DNA of 64,000 bases from Zerene cesonia (GCF_012273895.1 NC_052125.1:4278001-4342000); one strand, 5' to 3'. Counted from the first letter of the stretch, positions 41,771 through 53,268 are shown. The notes: generated from the sequence alone by a model not told the origin. A program made the numbers and translations.

Positions 41771-42770
41771 NNNNNNNNNNNNNNNNNNNNNNNNNNNNNN
41801 NNNNNNNNNNNNNNNNNNNNNNNNNNNNNNNNNNNNNNNNNNNNNNNNNNNNNNNNNNNNNNNNNNNNNNNNNNNNNNNNNNNNNNNNNNNNNNNNNNNN
41901 NNNNNNNNNNNNNNNNNNNNNNNNNNNNNNNNNNNNNNNNNNNNNNNNNNNNNNNNNNNNNNNNNNNNNNNNNNNNNNNNNNNNNNNNNNNNNNNNNNNN
42001 NNNNNNNNNNNNNNNNNNNNNNNNNNNNNNNNNNNNNNNNNNNNNNNNNNNNNNNNNNNNNNNNNNNNNNNNNNNNNNNNNNNNNNNNNNNNNNNNNNNN
42101 NNNNNNNNNNNNNNNNNNNNNNNNNNNNNNNNNNNNNNNNNNNNNNNNNNNNNNNNNNNNNNNNNNNNNNNNNNNNNNNNNNNNNNNNNNNNNNNNNNNN
42201 NNNNNNNNNNNNNNNNNNNNNNNNNNNNNNNNNNNNNNNNNNNNNNNNNNNNNNNNNNNNNNNNNNNNNNNNNNNNNNNNNNNNNNNNNNNNNNNNNNNN
42301 NNNNNNNNNNNNNNNNNNNNNNNNNNNNNNNNNNNNNNNNNNNNNNNNNNNNNNNNNNNNNNNNNNNNNNNNNNNNNNNNNNNNNNNNNNNNNNNNNNNN
42401 NNNNNNNNNNNNNNNNNNNNNNNNNNNNNNNNNNNNNNNNNNNNNNNNNNNNNNNNNNNNNNNNNNNNNNNNNNNNNNNNNNNNNNNNNNNNNNNNNNNN
42501 NNNNNNNNNNNNNNNNNNNNNNNNNNNNNNNNNNNNNNNNNNNNNNNNNNNNNNNNNNNNNNNNNNNNNNNNNNNNNNNNNNNNNNNNNNNNNNNNNNNN
42601 NNNNNNNNNNNNNNNNNNNNNNNNNNNNNNNNNNNNNNNNNNNNNNNNNNNNNNNNNNNNNNNNNNNNNNNNNNNNNNNNNNNNNNNNNNNNNNNNNNNN
42701 NNNNNNNNNNNNNNNNNNNNNNNNNNNNNNNNNNNNNNNNNNNNNNNNNNNNNNNNNNNNNNNNNNNNNN
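41771..42770. other. Assembly gap, 1000 N
   Basis: Exactly 1000 N, so a placeholder of unknown true length. The right edge falls inside a minus-strand Hel-A (42771-42848: TCAGTAGTTTTTACGTGAAA to ATTATAATAGGA). Confidence 0.95.
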
Positions 42771-42848
42771 TCAGTAGTTTTTACGTGAAAGAGTAACAAA
42801 CATCCATACATCCATACAAACTTTCGCATTTATAATATTATAATAGGA
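42771..42848 (-). mobile_element. Hel-A Helitron cut by the gap
   Basis: GAGTAACAAACATCCATACA and CTTTCGCATTTATAATATTA match the 5' half of Hel-A; the 3' half is in the gap. Confidence 0.8.
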
Positions 42849-43460
42849 TTCACCAAATTATACAAATACATAAATGCTTCTTCATTTCTAAAAAAAAAAG
42901 TTATCCAACAAAAGTATTATAAATATTTAAAAGATATCAAAAAGGTTATATATCGTCCAATAGATTTAATATTTTAAATATATGATATTAATATTTTGAG
43001 CAGTTTCACGTCACACCCCAATAATGAACATTAAATTTATAATTTTCATTTAAAAGGGGTCATAATGCAATTTGTTCGCTGCTCGCCCTTGCGAAATTCC
43101 ATTGATTTCATTTAATTCATCATCTATAATGGCACCTTTAGGTGGTTTGTGTTCGTTTAAATTTCGATTTTTTATACGAAGGTGTTTTCTTTTATAAGTG
43201 TATTCATAGTTTTCATCGATATATGTTAATAATTTACAACAGTAATAAATTAAATAATTGTAGATATAAGACTTAAAAACGATGTTCTGTCTGTACGTCT
43301 GTCTGTACGTCTGTCGGTCTATCTGTCTTACTCTCCAAGAACCTTACTTTTATCTTAATGAAAAGTTAAAGATTAGCTAAAACGATAAGAAATGGTTGAG
43401 ACATTCTCGAGTTTTATTTCAGTAACACATTTAGCGATCCATTCTTATATGTAAAGAACT
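42849..43460. other. AT-rich, (GTCT)n microsatellite
   Basis: CTGTCTGTACGTCTGTCTGT and neighbours at about 43285-43328 form a degenerate GTCT repeat. Nothing else. Confidence 0.6.
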
Positions 43461-43742
43461 ATGGTGGCTCAGTAGTTGGGGCCTCGGACTTCAATAGAAT
43501 CCGGGTTCGAGAACGGTCGAGCGGGCAAGAAATAAATTGTTTTCATTGAACACTATCCGCATCACCATTACTAGAAATGGTGAAGGAAAACATCATAAGG
43601 AAACTGGCATGTTGAAAAAAAAGTTCGACGACATGTGGCATCTGCTGACCCGCACTTGGCCAGCGTGCTGGATTATGGCCCGAAATCTCATAGGAGGCCT
43701 GTGTCCCAGCAGTGGGAACGTGTGTGAGCTGATAATGATGAT
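43461..43742 (+). repeat. SINE-S, full length
   Basis: TGGTGGCTCAGTAGTTGGGG (A box region), CCGGGTTCGAGAACGGTCGA (B box), GTTCGACGACATGTGGCATC, AGGAGGCCTGTGTCCCAGCA, then TGATAATGATGATGA. Confidence 0.9.
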
Positions 43743-43915
43743 GAATATTAATAAAAATATACTACTTTACTAAACTAAATCTATTTCATAGAGGACATTT
43801 GTATTTTCATGTAACTTAATAAAAACATCACGAAAATCAACATTAAACGCAAACATTCACAAATAAACCTCATTATTTTAACTCAAATAATTAGCTCCAT
43901 AAAGTACATATAATA

Positions 43916-43971
43916 AATCGATAAATATTTGCAAAAAGTATCGATATAACATCACAATATGCACATCACTA
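43916..43971 (-). promoter_or_regulatory. Composite DRE/motif-7 cluster, copy 4
   Basis: AATCGATA (43916-43923), TATCGATA (43939-43946) and GCACATCACTA (43961-43971, complement TAGTGATGTGC). Start-to-start spacing on the minus strand is 25 bases. Confidence 0.5.
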
Positions 43972-44089
43972 CACGAGGGACCCTTCATACTAGCAATAGC
44001 AAGCCTATACATATTTTATATTATCTTACATTACAATAACCAGACGGGGACTACCTGCTTATATAATTCAAAAATAAATAATTTAATAT

Positions 44090-44300
44090 ATTAAACTCAA
44101 AAGTAACTTGTCTATCAAAACATCCTAAACTACTAGACTGATCGGGCTGAAATTTGGCATGCAGATAGTCACAATCATGTAGATGTCCAGTAAAAAACGT
44201 TTATATCAAATTTCATCAAAATCGGCTCAGTGGTTTAGTCGTGAAGAAGACAGACAGAGAGATAGAGCTAATTTCGCATTTATAATATTAGCAGAGATGA
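44090..44300 (-). mobile_element. Hel-E-like Helitron relic
   Basis: ATCAAAATCGGCTCAGTGGT, GAAGACAGACAGAGAGATAG, GCATTTATAATATTAGCAGA. The left part (CTGAAATTTGGCATGCAGAT) is divergent. Confidence 0.6.
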
Positions 44301-44709
44301 ATCTACCAGCACATATTATAAAGCTTAATGTTTATGTGTTGATTACATCTGAATGGCTGTATAAATCGTGCAAAAACTTCACATGAAAATAAATAAAAAA
44401 ATAAATCAAGTAATAGTCAATAAATCGTTTATTATTTTTACAGCGATTTACAATTTTGCGATAAGGAAAATAGCAATGAATAAACACATTATACACAATT
44501 GACAGCGTGACTATACAAAAATGCTGTGTTGCTATTGATAAAAATTCGTGACAAAACATTTCATTTGGAAAGGAATCAATCATTGAATAATAACTGTTTA
44601 CAGAAAGGGATCGTGCTGTCTCGCTCATACTTTATCTCTTGGTATATGCGTCCCTTTCTAGTCTCTGTTCCCTATATACACTTTAAAAGCATTTGGTTGG
44701 TATATCCTA
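44301..44709. other. Nothing recognised
   Basis: AT-rich, overlapping short frames on both strands only. Confidence 0.5.
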
Positions 44710-44909
44710 TCCTACTAATATTATAAATGCAAAAGTTTGTAAGGACGTGTGTGTGTTTGTTACTCTTTCACACAAAAAATACTGAACCGATTGCAATAAA
44801 ATTTCGTACGTAGATAGCTGGACAACTGGAAAAACATATAGGCAACATTTAATCCCGATATTCCTACGAGATACGGACTTACTCGGGTGAAACCCCGGGG
44901 CGCAGCTAG
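44710..44909 (+). mobile_element. Hel-A Helitron, full length
   Basis: TCCTACTAATATTATAAATG, TACTCTTTCACACAAAAAAT, CTCGGGTGAAACCCCGGGGC, GCAGCTAG. It ends three bases before the second gap. Confidence 0.9.
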
Positions 44910-44912
44910 TAT

Positions 44913-45912
44913 NNNNNNNNNNNNNNNNNNNNNNNNNNNNNNNNNNNNNNNNNNNNNNNNNNNNNNNNNNNNNNNNNNNNNNNNNNNNNNNNNNNNNNNN
45001 NNNNNNNNNNNNNNNNNNNNNNNNNNNNNNNNNNNNNNNNNNNNNNNNNNNNNNNNNNNNNNNNNNNNNNNNNNNNNNNNNNNNNNNNNNNNNNNNNNNN
45101 NNNNNNNNNNNNNNNNNNNNNNNNNNNNNNNNNNNNNNNNNNNNNNNNNNNNNNNNNNNNNNNNNNNNNNNNNNNNNNNNNNNNNNNNNNNNNNNNNNNN
45201 NNNNNNNNNNNNNNNNNNNNNNNNNNNNNNNNNNNNNNNNNNNNNNNNNNNNNNNNNNNNNNNNNNNNNNNNNNNNNNNNNNNNNNNNNNNNNNNNNNNN
45301 NNNNNNNNNNNNNNNNNNNNNNNNNNNNNNNNNNNNNNNNNNNNNNNNNNNNNNNNNNNNNNNNNNNNNNNNNNNNNNNNNNNNNNNNNNNNNNNNNNNN
45401 NNNNNNNNNNNNNNNNNNNNNNNNNNNNNNNNNNNNNNNNNNNNNNNNNNNNNNNNNNNNNNNNNNNNNNNNNNNNNNNNNNNNNNNNNNNNNNNNNNNN
45501 NNNNNNNNNNNNNNNNNNNNNNNNNNNNNNNNNNNNNNNNNNNNNNNNNNNNNNNNNNNNNNNNNNNNNNNNNNNNNNNNNNNNNNNNNNNNNNNNNNNN
45601 NNNNNNNNNNNNNNNNNNNNNNNNNNNNNNNNNNNNNNNNNNNNNNNNNNNNNNNNNNNNNNNNNNNNNNNNNNNNNNNNNNNNNNNNNNNNNNNNNNNN
45701 NNNNNNNNNNNNNNNNNNNNNNNNNNNNNNNNNNNNNNNNNNNNNNNNNNNNNNNNNNNNNNNNNNNNNNNNNNNNNNNNNNNNNNNNNNNNNNNNNNNN
45801 NNNNNNNNNNNNNNNNNNNNNNNNNNNNNNNNNNNNNNNNNNNNNNNNNNNNNNNNNNNNNNNNNNNNNNNNNNNNNNNNNNNNNNNNNNNNNNNNNNNN
45901 NNNNNNNNNNNN
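44913..45912. other. Assembly gap, 1000 N
   Basis: Exactly 1000 N, placeholder length. Confidence 0.95.
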
Positions 45913-46952
45913 TTCAGTGATGGTTTGGTGGGGTGTTAGCTATGAAGGAGTGACTGAGCCATATTTTTGTGAAAAAGGTATCAAAACATATAAAAAATAA
46001 AATTCATGAAATGTTTGCCAAACAATATTATAAACGCGAAAGTGAATGTATGTAGGATTTATGGATTCATATCAATAAAGTAGCCTATAGGTGTAGCAAA
46101 CAAAATACAAGTAGCAGTCTAGATTTACTCTTAAATTAATAAAAATCAATGCATACATTTTAGCATCAACGAATGTCGCATTAAAAAAGTTGATTATAAT
46201 AACACATAAAACCAAGAAGGTGGCCCAATAACGTTGACATATGATTTATGAAAAAAAAAACTACAGTATTTTCGCGCCCAAGCGTGAAATGTCAAACGAT
46301 TTCCCGCCTTTGCCTCGTTGACATTTGCTTAATTGTTTGTACTTCGTTTATAGACTACCAACATAATATAAAAAAATGGAGCATGCTTGAATGTACATAT
46401 TACTGTTAGAACATAAATATAATTTTTTTATAGTACTTAAATATCACTTCTATGTATTCTGAAAAATACTAAACATAAATTTTCCCCAATACTTATTTTA
46501 TTTTATCCTTAACAAAAAAACAATGACGTAAACATAAAACATTAAACAGTGTTTTACTCGAAAATCACATTTTATTGTAACAAACATACTTTGCTGTAGC
46601 ATTTTCGCTGCGAGATAAAAATGGGATTGTGAGATAAATGTAGTTATGCTGTATAGTAGTTGCCTATTTCAGGATTAACCCATACGTTCATATTGATTCT
46701 ATCGTTATTACAAACTCCTTACTTCAGATAATCAAAGCAACAGAATAAAATCATGGTACGCTATTTAGCTTTCACAACATAGTTCTTGAGAAAAGCTAGA
46801 CTAAAACTTGCCTAGAATCTATTAACTATCGTATAACAAAGCTTTTTCACACAAACACCTGTAAATAATTGCATTATTGATCATACACGAAGAATTTATT
46901 CGCGCGGCATCCGAAATATGCGAGCCATAAATAAGCTAACGCCGTCCGACGG
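45913..46952. other. AT-rich; E2F-like module
   Basis: 46023-46065 is a Hel-A 5' scrap. 46288-46326 has AAATGTCAA, TTTCCCGCC (46300-46308, E2F-like) and TTGACATTT as an inverted pair around it. Nothing else. Confidence 0.4.
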
Positions 46953-46963
46953 TAGATGGCGCT
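46953..46963 (+). promoter_or_regulatory. CTCF-like site
   Basis: TAGATGGCGCT, opposite in orientation to the sites at 33755 and 48330. Its flank (GTCCGACGG upstream) resembles the complement of theirs. Confidence 0.35.
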
Positions 46964-48329
46964 ATTATCAAATACGCGAACCATCCAACTATTCGCATAG
47001 TTTCAAAGTTACCCATTTATGTTAAGTTATATCGATGGAGCTAAAGTTCAAAACTTAAGTTTTGGCGAATGTTGATTAAAGCGGAGACGTCTTGTGGAGT
47101 GCGATTGTGTTATAATGGAGTTTATACCTCATTTTTGGTATTAATTGACGCTCCATTTTGTATGGGAATTATGAGATATTTGTGTGTTTAATAAATAAAC
47201 AAACATGTATATTTATAGTAATGTCCTTTTATTAGAGTTATTAATGTATATCGTATTGTATTTCAAATCAGGTTGTACGTAATTCTTTAGGCTGTGGACA
47301 GACAAAGACATCATTTTTTATTTTGTGTCGTAGCTACCTTAATGTGGAACCAAATCTAATATACAATAAAAAAAATTGTCACACTTCATGAAAATGGAGG
47401 AGGTTATCAATTCGACTGTAAGTATGTTTTTGTTTATTGATTTGTCGGCTCAGAATTTTACAATGGGTGAAACGATTCAGATGATTCATTTTTGGTTGAA
47501 AGCTGGTGCATTTTGTGCAGTACAATTTAAATTGTCGTTGTTCTAGTTAGTAAAATATTTCTATCATATTAATATTTATAAAAAAATCACAAATAATCTT
47601 TATTAAAGCGAAGAATCGTTGCCTCACCAATTTCTATGTTATCTGTGCAGGTTACATAAAATCTGACATTTCGCTGTCAAAACTGACATTTATAAACGTT
47701 AAATGTCAAATTTACCCTCCCGTTTCTCGCCATTTAAGGTGATATACGCCTCCCAGCGGATAATTTCATTAGTATTACATGTTTAGATTTCAGTAAATAA
47801 TTGTATCAATAAATTATATTCACACCTTTTTTTATAAATTAAAGATTTTCAAAACGAGATATATAATAATATGATAAATTATTCAAATTATATTAAGTAA
47901 AAAAACGTGGAACAAGTTAATTTGATGTTATTTGATTCATTGTTATATTTACCTCTTTTATTTACATCAAGTAAAAATATATATTTTTAATCAATCTTCT
48001 AACTTTTCAGTTTAACTCTAATAACCCAATGATATTAATGAGTTAATAGACTTATTAAAATAAAAAAAAATCTGCTTTATTGTACATCCGCATTGTTTTA
48101 GCTTAAGCTTGCAGATTTTCTCTTTATCACTATACTGTTAAAGGTAGCCTGTATAAATTTAAGTTAGAAAATTATCCTATGGAAAGTGTACGAATATTCT
48201 TCAAATTCGATTCAGAATTTTTTATCTCGAATAAGTAACAAACTAAAAATTCATATAAAGAATTTTTAAAACGATAAAAGTCAATACTGAACGAAACTTA
48301 TTTTGTCTAGAACCGTACCATAATCTCAT
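46964..48329. other. AT-rich, J relic and GACATTT words
   Basis: 47385-47545 is J-like (AAAATGGAGGAGGTTATCAA, TTACAATGGGTGAAACGATT). CTGACATTT occurs at 47667 and 47686, and AAATGTCAA at 47701. No gene. Confidence 0.4.
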
Positions 48330-48341
48330 AGCGCCATCTAG
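48330..48341 (-). promoter_or_regulatory. CTCF-like site
   Basis: AGCGCCATCTAG followed by TATCGAATAG; the site at 33755 is followed by CGTCGAGTAG, so similarity extends past the core. Confidence 0.35.
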
Positions 48342-48853
48342 TATCGAATAGAAAGGATTAAGCGCGCTCCAACGGGCAAAAGATAAAATTATTTACATTT
48401 CAATAAGCCCACCAGCTGGAATTTATTCTAAAACATGCTCCAGATATTGTTCGACGTCTTTACAATTTGAAAAGATTAAAGATATTCAAATCCAGACTTG
48501 TTCGAATACAATACATTTTAATATTTGTCGCCATTGACTGCGCGTTCCCGCGCCCGCCCTTATGCTTTGTTTTTTTTTAATATAAGAGGCTATGGAACCT
48601 TTTTTGTGAACGACGTTTGAGTCTAACCTTTTATATGTAACATTCATATGAAATAATAAAGGAAATGCATCATTATGGTAAAAACGGGTGCATTGCCTAT
48701 TGTATCCCATATGGATATAATTTTATTTAAATCCAGTACACAATAATGAAGTAGTTTTGCGTTAATTAATTACGCATTTTTTCCGTAGCGTAATAAAGAA
48801 TATTTTAATATGTTAAATTTTTGATCGCAAAAGGTATCTAAGAAACTAACCTA
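48342..48853. other. Nothing recognised
   Basis: No supported feature; the minus frame at 48486-48710 has no coding traits. Confidence 0.5.
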
Positions 48854-48993
48854 TCCTATTAATATTATGTAAAAGTTTGTGACGGTGAACGTAAAAAACA
48901 GCTAATCAGATCCAGAAAAAATAAAGCTCGGAGATAGATATAGATTAGCACATAGTTTTATCACAATACCAAGCAAAGCCGCGGGCTTAAGTT
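48854..48993 (+). mobile_element. Degenerate Helitron
   Basis: TCCTATTAATATTATGTAAA start and AAGCAAAGCCGCGGGC near the end; interior diverged. Confidence 0.5.
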
Positions 48994-49460
48994 AATAATT
49001 AGTATAAAATATTCTATTTTAAACCATTTTTAGAGCCAACCACAAGCTGTTAATGAATAGGATTTCAATATAACGGTTTTTTCATTAGAGCCGTACGAAA
49101 TTTAAACGAATTTCGAAGCGGAGGTAAAGTTTGCCAGTTTTTATTGAAAATATATTCAATCCGAATATTTCCCGTTAACTTGACGATCTGAGCAATTAGT
49201 CGTTAAACTTAAAAACGTCGTTGAACCAGAATTTCAATAATCGAAACTTGCTTATTGTTCAAGTTTCGTTCGATTTTAACCCTTTATTTTGCGCCCTTAC
49301 TTCTACTGCAATATTGTAGGACTAGTCTCTGTCCCCGGGTTGGGTTAATCATAGCCAATGTCACTGTGGAATCATGTAGCTTCTACTGGTGATATAATCG
49401 TTTTGGAGTTAATTTTTTTTCATTTAATTTCAGACAACCTCTAGTATATTAGAAATTTTG
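48994..49460. other. Nothing recognised
   Basis: AT-rich. Confidence 0.55.
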
Positions 49461-49575
49461 AAACGGGTGGCCGAGAGGCTAGGCGTTGCTACGGTTAGGC
49501 AAGAAACGCAGGTTCGAATCCTGCCTCGTGATCAGATTTTTTCTATTCTTTAAAAATTTCTAATTTATAAAAAAG
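49461..49575 (+). repeat. T repeat: decayed tRNA-like copy
   Basis: Second copy of the tRNA-like sequence at 4626: GGTGGCCGAGAGGCTAGGCG, anticodon stem TTGCT/GGCAA with loop ACGGTTA, T arm GCAGG-TTCGAAT-CCTGC. The acceptor 5' strand (AAACGGG) no longer pairs. TTTTTTCTATTCTTTAAAAA downstream matches the 4626 copy, proving dispersal beyond the tRNA part. Confidence 0.7.
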
Positions 49576-49609
49576 CATTTCCATGCTATAAAACTAAAAA
49601 TTAAACCTC

Positions 49610-49750
49610 TAGTATATTTAAAACTTCGAATGTTTAAATTTTCGAATAACAAATCAACATCAGTTCACCCAATCATAAGCTCTGAGGTGATAAACACAAA
49701 AAATCTATTTAGTACCTCCACCTTTTTTGCAGTTGGTTGCTAACTTACAT
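49610..49750 (-). repeat. J relic
   Basis: AACATCAGTTCACCCAATCA, AGCTCTGAGGTGATAAACAC, GTACCTCCACCTTTTTTGCA. Confidence 0.55.
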
Positions 49751-50119
49751 AAATCTAACTATTCTGAGGGAGGGGAAACAGTAATGTGGCTTAAATAACA
49801 TAATATTTAAACAAATTATAAAGTGCTCATGAATTAATCTTTAAAGATGGCGGCTGGATTAATATAATCCTCTTTGTTATCCCATTCTTTGAGGGATTTA
49901 ATAGAGCAAATTTTGTTATTTACTTTTAGGGTTCGTAGACATAAATTAAATATACTTAGTTCTTTCTATATCCTAGATACTATATGTTTTTTTTTAGGTA
50001 TTTTATTTTGAAACGACATAACACAGCATTTGTACGAATCTTGTAGGTTTTTATTGATATATAGTATTAAATATTTAAAAATAAATATTTATTATTTAAA
50101 AAGCTATTAGAAAACAGAA
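49751..50119. other. Nothing recognised
   Basis: AT-rich. Confidence 0.55.
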
Positions 50120-50413
50120 TCAGTGGCTAATTGGTGAGAACCTCGGACTTCAAAATAGATAAGTGGGGGTTCAAGACCGGGCGAGCGCGCGGTAAATAAA
50201 TTGATTTTTCAATTTATCTGCACATGTAGATAACCTCACCACTGCTTAAAACGGTGAAGGAAAATATCTAGAGGAAACCGGCATGTCCAAGAAACAAAAG
50301 TTCGACGACATGTGACATCTGCCAACCCGCACTTGGCCAGCGTGATGGATTATGGCTTGAACCCTCATAGGAGGCCCGTGTCCCAGCAGTGGGAACACAT
50401 ATGGGCTGATGAT
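50120..50413 (+). repeat. SINE-S, full length
   Basis: A box TGGCTAATTGG, B box GGTTCAAGACC, ATAAATTGATTTTTCAATTT, AAAGTTCGACGACATGTGAC, GCACTTGGCCAGCGTGATGG, GGAGGCCCGTGTCCCAGCAG and TGATGA end. The most complete copy, so a good reference for the family. Confidence 0.9.
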
Positions 50414-50509
50414 TTTGAAACAAATATTCCTTATTTCACTTCCTTCCATCATCCCAACCGTTTTTATATTTGACTTAGAAACATTCACATTAATTTTTAA
50501 ACCACAATA

Positions 50510-50752
50510 CTTACTATGCCCCGCAGTTTTCGGTACATAATGTTTTGTATTTGTCTTCTGCCATTAACGAACTATATGACACTGAAAGATTGTTCAAATC
50601 GGTCCAATAGTTCTTGAGGTTAGCTTGTTCATACAAACTTAGTTATATATTGTTAGTATTGATTCTATTGTCTATATGAATATATAATTATCTATAAATA
50701 TTTAAAAGTGGTTCTTCGGTTTTCAGGAAGCTGTGCCGGGTCAGCTAGTTTT
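50510..50752 (-). mobile_element. Helitron relics
   Basis: 50515-50640 is Hel-D2-like (CAAATCGGTCCAATAGTTCT, TGAGGTTAGCTTGTTCATAC). 50725-50751 is a lone plus-strand 3' end (GCTGTGCCGGGTCAGCTAG). Confidence 0.5.
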
Positions 50753-50840
50753 TATGTATAGCCCAGACATGAATAAAAAATACAAAGTGTTATAATTTCC
50801 CAGCGAAGTATACCAAAAACGCTCAGTTTGTGGCACAGCA

Positions 50841-50891
50841 AACCGGTTATACGCAACCAAACCATCCGCTTATATCCGGTTACAACCGGCT
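50841..50891. promoter_or_regulatory. Grainyhead-like cluster 1
   Basis: AACCGGTT (50841-50848) plus ATCCGGTT (50874-50881) and AACCGGCT (50884-50891). AACCGGTT is the consensus of Grainyhead family proteins. Function is inferred. Confidence 0.4.
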
Positions 50892-51058
50892 GAAAGTCGT
50901 GACGTAGTTGTGGTTTTGTTTGCGAATTCTATGTTGAGGTTATTGTTTCAAACGATTCATTTACATTTATACAAACCGAACCAACATTTTCCTTTAATAA
51001 AACGGGTGTATCTAGTTTTGACATACAATATTGAAGTCAAAAGTCGAACTATATATGG

Positions 51059-51269
51059 TATAAAATACAAAGACGCTTCCCACATCTGTCCCTCTACGTA
51101 TGTTTGTATGTATGCTTAAAGATATATAGATTTTAGATATATCAAACTACACAACGGATTTTGATGGGGCTTTAAATAGATAGAGTGATTCAAGAGGAAG
51201 GTTTATATGTATAATAACATCTATAAACTACTTCGTACTTAACGCGTGCAGAGCCGCGGGTAGCGCTAG
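51059..51269 (+). mobile_element. Hel-B Helitron, full length
   Basis: TATAAAATACAAAGACGCTT start, CACAACGGATTTTGATGGGG, TCAAGAGGAAGGTTTATATG, CAGAGCCGCGGGTAGCGCTAG end. Confidence 0.85.
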
Positions 51270-51803
51270 TGAAATTATAAAATTAAAATGTGAAAAGATT
51301 TTCATAACATCGTTAATGAATAAGTGTAACTTGGATTCCTAAGCAATTCAAAGCTAAGTCAAGTATATCTTCTACAAGCAATCTGTATTTCCTATTTATC
51401 AATGACCTAGATGCAGGCCGCGCAAAAACTAGATATTCATTAATTAACGGATGATTAAAATTATACAACCGCCGTGATTTATTTAAAAATTCTGAGATCA
51501 ATCGCAAATATTTAGAGTCGCTCTTAGTGCATCAAAATATAAAATAAATTGTTTACAAATAGTTCTGACAGTGTGGAACTCTGTAGTTATATAGGATATA
51601 AATTATAATAATATGTTTTTTCAAAAGACTCCATAAAAAGGTCTCATATGACTTCTTTTCTTTTTACTTCAGAACTTTTGACTGGATGAAGCGATTTCGA
51701 TGATTTTTTGTAGTTGGTGCTTTCCATATAGTCCCATTGAAATACAATCGAGTTAGTTTATTGTTAAACATAGCTCTAGCTACCTTCACGTTATATTGAA
51801 CAA
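51270..51803. other. Unassigned, J relic at right
   Basis: 51645-51770 is J-like (CTTCAGAACTTTTGACTGGA, GTGCTTTCCATATAGTCCCA). Nothing else. Confidence 0.45.
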
Positions 51804-52032
51804 CTAGCTGCGCCCCGCGGTTTCACCCGCGTAAGTCCGTATCCCATAAATGCGAAAGTTTGTAAGGATGTGTGTGTGTTTGTCGCACTTTCACGCAAAA
51901 ACTACTGAACCGGTTGCAATGAAATTTGGTACGTAGATAGCTGGACAAATGGAATAACATATAGGCAACTTTTTATCTCGATATTCCTTTGGGATATGTA
52001 CTTATGCGGGTGAAACCGCGGGGCGCAGCTAG
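51804..52032 (+). mobile_element. Hel-A with its 3' end at both termini
   Basis: 51804-51845 is a minus-strand Hel-A 3' end (CTAGCTGCGCCCCGCGGTTT, CACCCGCGTAAGTCCGTATC). It joins directly, without a start, to a plus-strand Hel-A (AAATGCGAAAGTTTGTAAGG) that runs to CGCGGGGCGCAGCTAG at 52032. The unit therefore has about 40-base inverted termini. Confidence 0.8.
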
Positions 52033-52482
52033 TATTTTATAATCGTCATCAATACCGTACTGTATCAGCTCTTAGTCCATTATAGAGGTGGTTTCGTACT
52101 GGTAAATGGCGTCGCTATGGCAACCACAAAATGTTTTCACTCTTCGCAGAATATAAAATAACCAACCATTCAAATAAACTTCCACAAGCCCGGCATTTCA
52201 AAACATTCTAGCCAAGGAAATTTTAAAAATCAACTTCCCACCTTGTTAAAGCGAAAAAATATATACTCCATAAAAAACAATATGGCCTCGCGGTCGGGGC
52301 AAAAAAAAAACGAAACAGATATCATCATTAAAACTACAAATTAAAAGAAAACCCCGATAATTAAACATTCATTTTTGCCGCGTTTCATTATTTTAAACAC
52401 AGACTAAAAATAACGTTGATTAAAAGAGGTAGTATAATGAAAAACAACCCGGCTCTTAAACGTGGAGCGTCATTGACAGTTC
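52033..52482. other. Unassigned, X-box-like site
   Basis: GTCGCTATGGCAAC (52111-52124) is close to the RFX X-box. The rest is AT-rich with no ORF. Confidence 0.4.
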
Positions 52483-52534
52483 GGGGCCGGATATAGCTGG
52501 TTGAAACCGGATAGCTGGCCGGATCAAACCGGTT
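52483..52534. promoter_or_regulatory. Grainyhead-like cluster 2
   Basis: AACCGGAT (52505-52512), GGCCGGAT (52517-52524) and the palindrome AACCGGTT (52527-52534) within a G+C-richer patch. Confidence 0.4.
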
Positions 52535-52729
52535 GTCTTTGTTGGAATTTGCAAAGGTAATGTCGAATGTTAATGTGGATTTTAATCTTGGTTGTTTAAG
52601 GTACATTTCCCGGTTTTGCGTACATTTTCATAAATCTCAATTTGAATTGAGAATAGTGAGCTTTCAAGTATTTGAATATTACAGTTTATATGCATTTTCA
52701 GATGAATATATTAATGTTATATATATACA

Positions 52730-52896
52730 CTAGCTGTACGCCCCGGCTCCGCCCGGGTAGTTGTTTATTGTAATTTAAATTATAATAAAAACTATCCTAT
52801 CTCTCAAGTTGGATCGAACTGCACATGGTGTGCTAATTTTATTATAATCGGTAAAGTGGTTTAGGAGTCCATTGAGGACAAACATTGTGACGCGAG
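52730..52896 (-). mobile_element. Hel-G Helitron, full length
   Basis: CTAGCTGTACGCCCCGGCTC left, TATCTCTCAAGTTGGATCGA, ATTGTGACGCGAGA right; the complement of 21332-21496. Confidence 0.85.
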
Positions 52897-53268
52897 ATTT
52901 ATATATATTAAGAAGATATATATTTGGAGAGCAGTCGACCGCCGATGTATAAAATATTATATGATTAATCATTTCTTTCTGTTAAAACTTATTTTTTCGT
53001 TAGTTTTAACCGACGATCCCAAATATGAAAGAGGTACCCAATTCGCCCGTGTTTTTTTTTTCTTTTGTTGCTCTGTGGATGTTCATTTGGCGTGATTATT
53101 TTGTGTTTGATAGGATATGGTGATTAGGCCACATTTAATCATCTTTACCATTATTTTATAGAAAAAATTAAAAGGAACTGCAGTACATACAAGCTTTAGA
53201 AGGCAGTATGGTATGAAGCTTATATTCGATGTTTATTTCAGTAACTAATTATTATTATCTCATTTCAG
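52897..53268. other. Nothing recognised
   Basis: AT-rich; ends in a pyrimidine tract before the candidate exon. Confidence 0.5.

Noticed and set aside
41711..45939. Long frames of about 350 codons
   Set aside because: They consist of N and are gap artefacts.
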